NCBI GenBank assembly: GCA_037953625.1
Contig: CM075649.1
Span: 102,553,290 to 102,617,289 of the forward strand
Direction of reading: 5' to 3'
Origin: Crotalaria pallida
Taxonomy: Eukaryota > Streptophyta > Magnoliopsida > Fabales > Fabaceae
DNA length: 64,000 nt
Shown: piece after piece, positions 60,838-64,000 of the stretch
Position numbering within the stretch: position 1 is the stretch's first letter
Layout: every line of letters starts with the position of its first letter
Translations under genes and position numbers: made by a program
The notes under the pieces: generated by a model
Databases searched by the model: none
Told to the model about the DNA's origin: nothing
Seen by the model: only the letters and a program-made list of their open reading frames with translations

Positions 60838-60978
60838 ATGACAGATCATGTACTATCTCGAGTAGCGGTTGCTCAAGATGGAAGAGGATCGCGAGACGAC
60901 GTACATACGAGGAGGAAGCAAAAGCAGCAATCAAGGAATATTCCAGACAGTTGCGGTGGAGGAAATGATGAAGACTAA
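60838..60978 (+). CDS. Short basic ORF after the E2 acceptor
   Basis: 46 codons from the ATG that directly follows the conserved CAG acceptor, the same place as the family A ORF. It is rich in Arg/Lys/Gln (HTRRKQKQQSRN) with an acidic end (GGNDED). E1 has an early stop in this frame after an indel. No sequence match to the family A protein is convincing. It could be chance. Confidence 0.2.
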   Translation: MTDHVLSRVAVAQDGRGSRDDVHTRRKQKQQSRNIPDSCGGGNDED

Positions 60979-61390
60979 TAGTCTAGGATAGTTTTTGTTC
61001 CATCTTTAGATGGGTATTACACGGTTACTCTATCCCGAATGTAACCCCAGTTGTAATATGGATTATTTTAAATGAAATAAAAGAAGTTCTTTTTGGTTAT
61101 TGTATCATGTTCATATGTACCTAAATTATTTTCCGCAAGTTAACCATCAATTAAATATGACATGGAGAAAATGAGTTTTTTTGAAATGTTGGATGGTAAC
61201 ATCTCTTTTTGGAAATAGAATTTTTATGACGCGAGTTAAGTATCAAATCATTTTGTAAACAAATGAATCAAATTGTTTTATGAAAATCTTTTCTTAAAAG
61301 AATTAAAATAAACTGATTCTGGAAATGTTTAATAAAAAAAAATGGCGCAATTTTTTAGTGAAAATTCTAAGTCCAAATTGGGGTGTTACA

Positions 61391-62641
61391 TTTAGTGGTA
61401 TCAGAGCGATGGTTGTCCTTAGTGGCCTTAAGCATAGCCTTATATGCTTTCCTTGTGTGACTCTGCCTTAGTTTGTGTGTAGATGTGAGTTAGTCCTTTT
61501 GTGTGTATAGATGTTTCCTTAGTCTAAGAGTTAAACTTGTACGTAGGATCGCAATGACACGTCGACAAGCAAATGAGGTGTAGAATTTCTGGTATGAATA
61601 TGGAAATCAGTTCTTGGAAAAAGTGTGGTATTTTAAAGACTGCCAGAGGAGAATTGAGCTCAAGTCAAGGCAATACCCTACATTATTTTCAATTTTTGTG
61701 AAAACCCAATTGCCTTTTTATCTAGTCGTGAGCTTGATTTTCGCATTTCTGCGATAATTTGACCCTTTCAAATTAAAGAGACTTCCTCTTTTTTTCAGAA
61801 AATACCCAATCTAATGATCACATTCCATCAAACTATTCGACCAAATGCCAAATTTCGATAAATTCAAAGTTCTTTTCTTGGATTCTCGTGACTAAAACAG
61901 AACCTTACCTCATAAAGTTATGAAGGAAGTAACACTTGTATGCATAACACATGAGTTTTAGGAGGCTGAAGGGACAAGGTGATGGTATGATTGTGTGAAA
62001 TCTTAGGAATTTTGGAATAATGGTTTAGAGTCAGTCCCTAAGTGGTGCTAAGAAGGGGATTTAGTGGGTGAAAAGTTGGGCAGTTATAGTCTTAAGGTGA
62101 AATTGGATATCGAGTTGTGTGATAGATGGTATAAGTTTGATCAAAGTTGGGGAGCAAGAGGTTAAGTAGAGTCCATGTTAGAAGAAGTGTAGTGACAAGT
62201 ACCCGTGTAGCATAGGTAGTGTGGAAGTATGAAGTAACTCAGCTGGTGATTATGGTTTTGATATGCATACAAGAAAGTGCTTCTGGATTGACACCATTTT
62301 CGAAAATAACAAACTGTTTTACCAAGTCCCTTATATAAATACCAAAATCCCTTATGAATAATTCACTTGCCTTTAATGCTTTTGGTCTGACTAAAGGAAC
62401 ATAACTATTATCTGTTGCCTACCCTTGAACTTGACTCAATTCGACTCCCGCGCGGCGTTATGGCAAAGGCTGACCAATAAAAGAGTGTTGATCAACGAAG
62501 ACATCGAAGGAAGGATATATTCTCAAAAGAAGTAAATAACAAAGTGAAGGGTCGTGAGAATGTCTGAATAACCTTGTGTGTTTCCTTGCTTGTTTCTGTT
62601 TGTATTTCTCGGAGACGAGAAATCTCTAAGTTGGGGAGGAT
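61391..62641 (+). mobile_element. E2 interior, non-coding (1.25 kb)
   Basis: No gag or pol. The start (CCTTAGTGGCCTTAAGCAT) matches the A1 and B interiors. The end has the hairpin ATTTCTCG-GAGA-CGAGAAAT (62604-62623) and polypurine tract AAGTTGGGGAGGAT. Confidence 0.85.
61396..61407 (+). other. E2 primer binding site (tRNA-iMet type)
   Basis: TGGTATCAGAGC, 5 bases after the LTR end. Confidence 0.92.
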
Positions 62642-63207
62642 TGTGAGACCCGCAATTTTATCCAATTTAATTAAATTATAATGTTTCTATTTTTGCCTTT
62701 ATTTTATTTGGTCATATTCATTTTAAGAGTAATTTGGTAAGATTTGTTATTTAAAAGTTGATTTTGATTATATATATATATATATACATATATATGTGTG
62801 GTGGTAATATATATATATATGTATGTATGTATGTACATCTAATTATAAATCTTTATTTAATAAATGAGAAAAAAAATTATTTTTGGTGTGAAATTATATT
62901 TCTGAATATTTAACAAATATTTTATTAAGAAAAATTCTATTGGAATGATTTTAACTAAGGTTTTGACAAAAAGTGAAATTTTTGGGTTATAGAACTATAA
63001 TTTCAAAAAATTCATATCTTTTAAACCGTACGTCGAAAAATTACAAACGATATGTCAAAACGATCGTATCGAAACGTAGATTATGAAAATATAAAGCTTT
63101 GATTTTTATTCTGGATTTTTCGAAATTTTATCACTGCTACAGTACTGAACGAATTTTTGAGTTTTAAGTGTAAATGTGTGATTTTAATGCATTAAATTAC
63201 CTTTTGA
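62642..63207 (+). mobile_element. E2 3' LTR, first 566 bp only
   Basis: It follows the 5' LTR closely up to about 63207 (CATTAAATTACCTTTTGA), then similarity stops. The remainder is displaced by an insertion or deleted. Confidence 0.88.
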
Positions 63208-63905
63208 AATGAAGCTGGGGTGGAAATGAAGCTGGGGGTGGAAATGAAGCTGGCCGCTTCACAGGGGCCTATGTCTCCACTCATTTAAAATTTGCTTCGG
63301 ATCATTTCGTTTAATAAAAAAGTTAGGATTAAACTTTTTAAAAAGTCTATATATCTAAATAATTCGGATACAAGCTTTATACAAAGCCTACTATGTTCAT
63401 TGGGTCGCCCTATTTAACTTTATAAATATTTATATATTATATGTTATAAATGATTTAAATCAAAATTAAAAACTTAATATATATATATATATGTATATAT
63501 ATATAATATTATAATTAAAAATAAAAATAAAAATAAAATTTCTTTCACTTTTTTTTAGTTTATTAAATTGAGACTCAAGGGCAATTATGCTTTTGTATAG
63601 TTTTACTTTTTCTTACTTTATAGTTTGAGTTTTGATATTGTTTACATTTTGCTTTGTTCTATTTCGGTCACATAATTTGAGTGCATGAGACATTTTTATG
63701 CTTGTGTTAAAATGTGAGAATTTTATTGAATAATAGGTTTTGAAGTGGGTTTTTGGACCAAATCAAGCCTTGAAATAGGTCGAACTTAGACTTAAAATTT
63801 AGCCTATAATCGACCAGTAGACAGGCTTGAGCCTTGATTTAGGAACACAAGTCAAGCTTGTTTTTGTTAAAACCTAGCTGAGCTTGACTCATTCCCGCCC
63901 TTAAC
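63208..63905. mobile_element. Unclassified insertion, possibly a hAT-type non-autonomous element
   Basis: The left end has three tandem copies of a GGAAATGAAGCTGG-like motif. The right end (GCTTGACTCATTCCCGCCCTTA) is roughly its inverted counterpart. The interior is AT-rich with a TA repeat (about 63478-63503) and the GGCTTGAGCC-type wording common in some plant DNA elements. No ORF. TSD not established. Confidence 0.3.
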
Positions 63906-64000
63906 ACCAAACCAACAAATAACATGCGACAAGTTCCATAAATTACTCGTAATGTCTAGAATTCGCTTCTCAAGTTTTCCTACTGGTTTTTAAAGAGGAA
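63906..64000. other. Unassigned tail of the window
   Basis: 95 bases with no recognisable feature. They do not resume the E LTR. Confidence 0.4.

Larger units (their letters stand above)
55187..61390 (+). mobile_element. Element E2, 5' LTR (6,204 bp)
   Basis: It starts TGTGAGACCCGC, ends GGGGTGTTACA, and is followed by a primer site. A TA-repeat tract lies at about 55346-55389. TATAAATAG is at 56527-56535, a GAG|GTAAC donor-like site near 56693, a MITE at 57115-57461 and a structured region from 59442. Confidence 0.93.

Overview
The window looks like a retrotransposon-dense, AT-rich plant (dicot) chromosome. A papilionoid legume is most likely. The basis is LTR style: starts of the TGTAACA(C/T)CCC type, 5-bp target-site duplications (TSDs), tRNA-iMet primer sites, and a copia-type LTR full of TTAATCGATTAA motifs as in soybean-type elements. 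That species guess is inference. I see no host gene, rRNA, tRNA or CRISPR array. Almost every base can be assigned to nested LTR elements.

Layout. (1) 1-8206: element A1, with the end of its 5' LTR, a 1.03-kb non-coding interior and a complete 5.9-kb 3' LTR. A1 sits inside the gag of a gag-only copia element (8207-11505). (2) 11506-11814 is an LTR-like fragment. (3) From 11815 to beyond the window lies a minus-strand gypsy element, G (3' LTR 11815-12416, a split minisatellite, a broken gag at 53694-54360, a partial 5' LTR from 54840). (4) Inside G's minisatellite sits B (12772-53111, TSD AAATC). B's 5' LTR holds A2 (solo LTR 18206-33837, TSD GACTT), which holds E1 (solo LTR 20456-30330), which holds F (minus-strand solo LTR 22421-25810, TSD TGGAC). 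B's interior holds D (solo LTR 35110-38088, TSD GTAGT). B's 3' LTR holds C (complete gag-only element 42537-51309, TSD AAAGG). (5) E2 (from 55187) is inserted in G's 5' LTR. It has a 6.2-kb 5' LTR carrying a Stowaway-like MITE, a 1.25-kb interior and a truncated 3' LTR. The last 0.8 kb is an unclassified insertion.

A, B and E are related, apparently non-autonomous families. Their LTRs (5.8-6.5 kb) are far longer than their interiors (1.0-1.25 kb). The functional information seems to lie inside the LTR. A conserved CAG|GTGAGAG splice donor is followed by about 1.4-2 kb rich in hairpins and long-range helices. Several helices keep pairing although their sequences differ between families. A conserved pyrimidine tract plus CAG acceptor comes next. 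In family A a small reading frame begins exactly at that acceptor, and its A1/A2 differences are biased to silent codon positions. My working model is a spliced LTR-borne gene plus a packaging-type RNA signal kept only in unspliced genomic RNA. This is inference.

C, D and F carry tandem arrays in their LTRs. Each unit is a small hairpin, and the C and F units use different but still complementary stems. These hairpin systems and the LTR-borne reading frame are the most novel-looking content. Coordinates were read by eye and may be off by a base or two.
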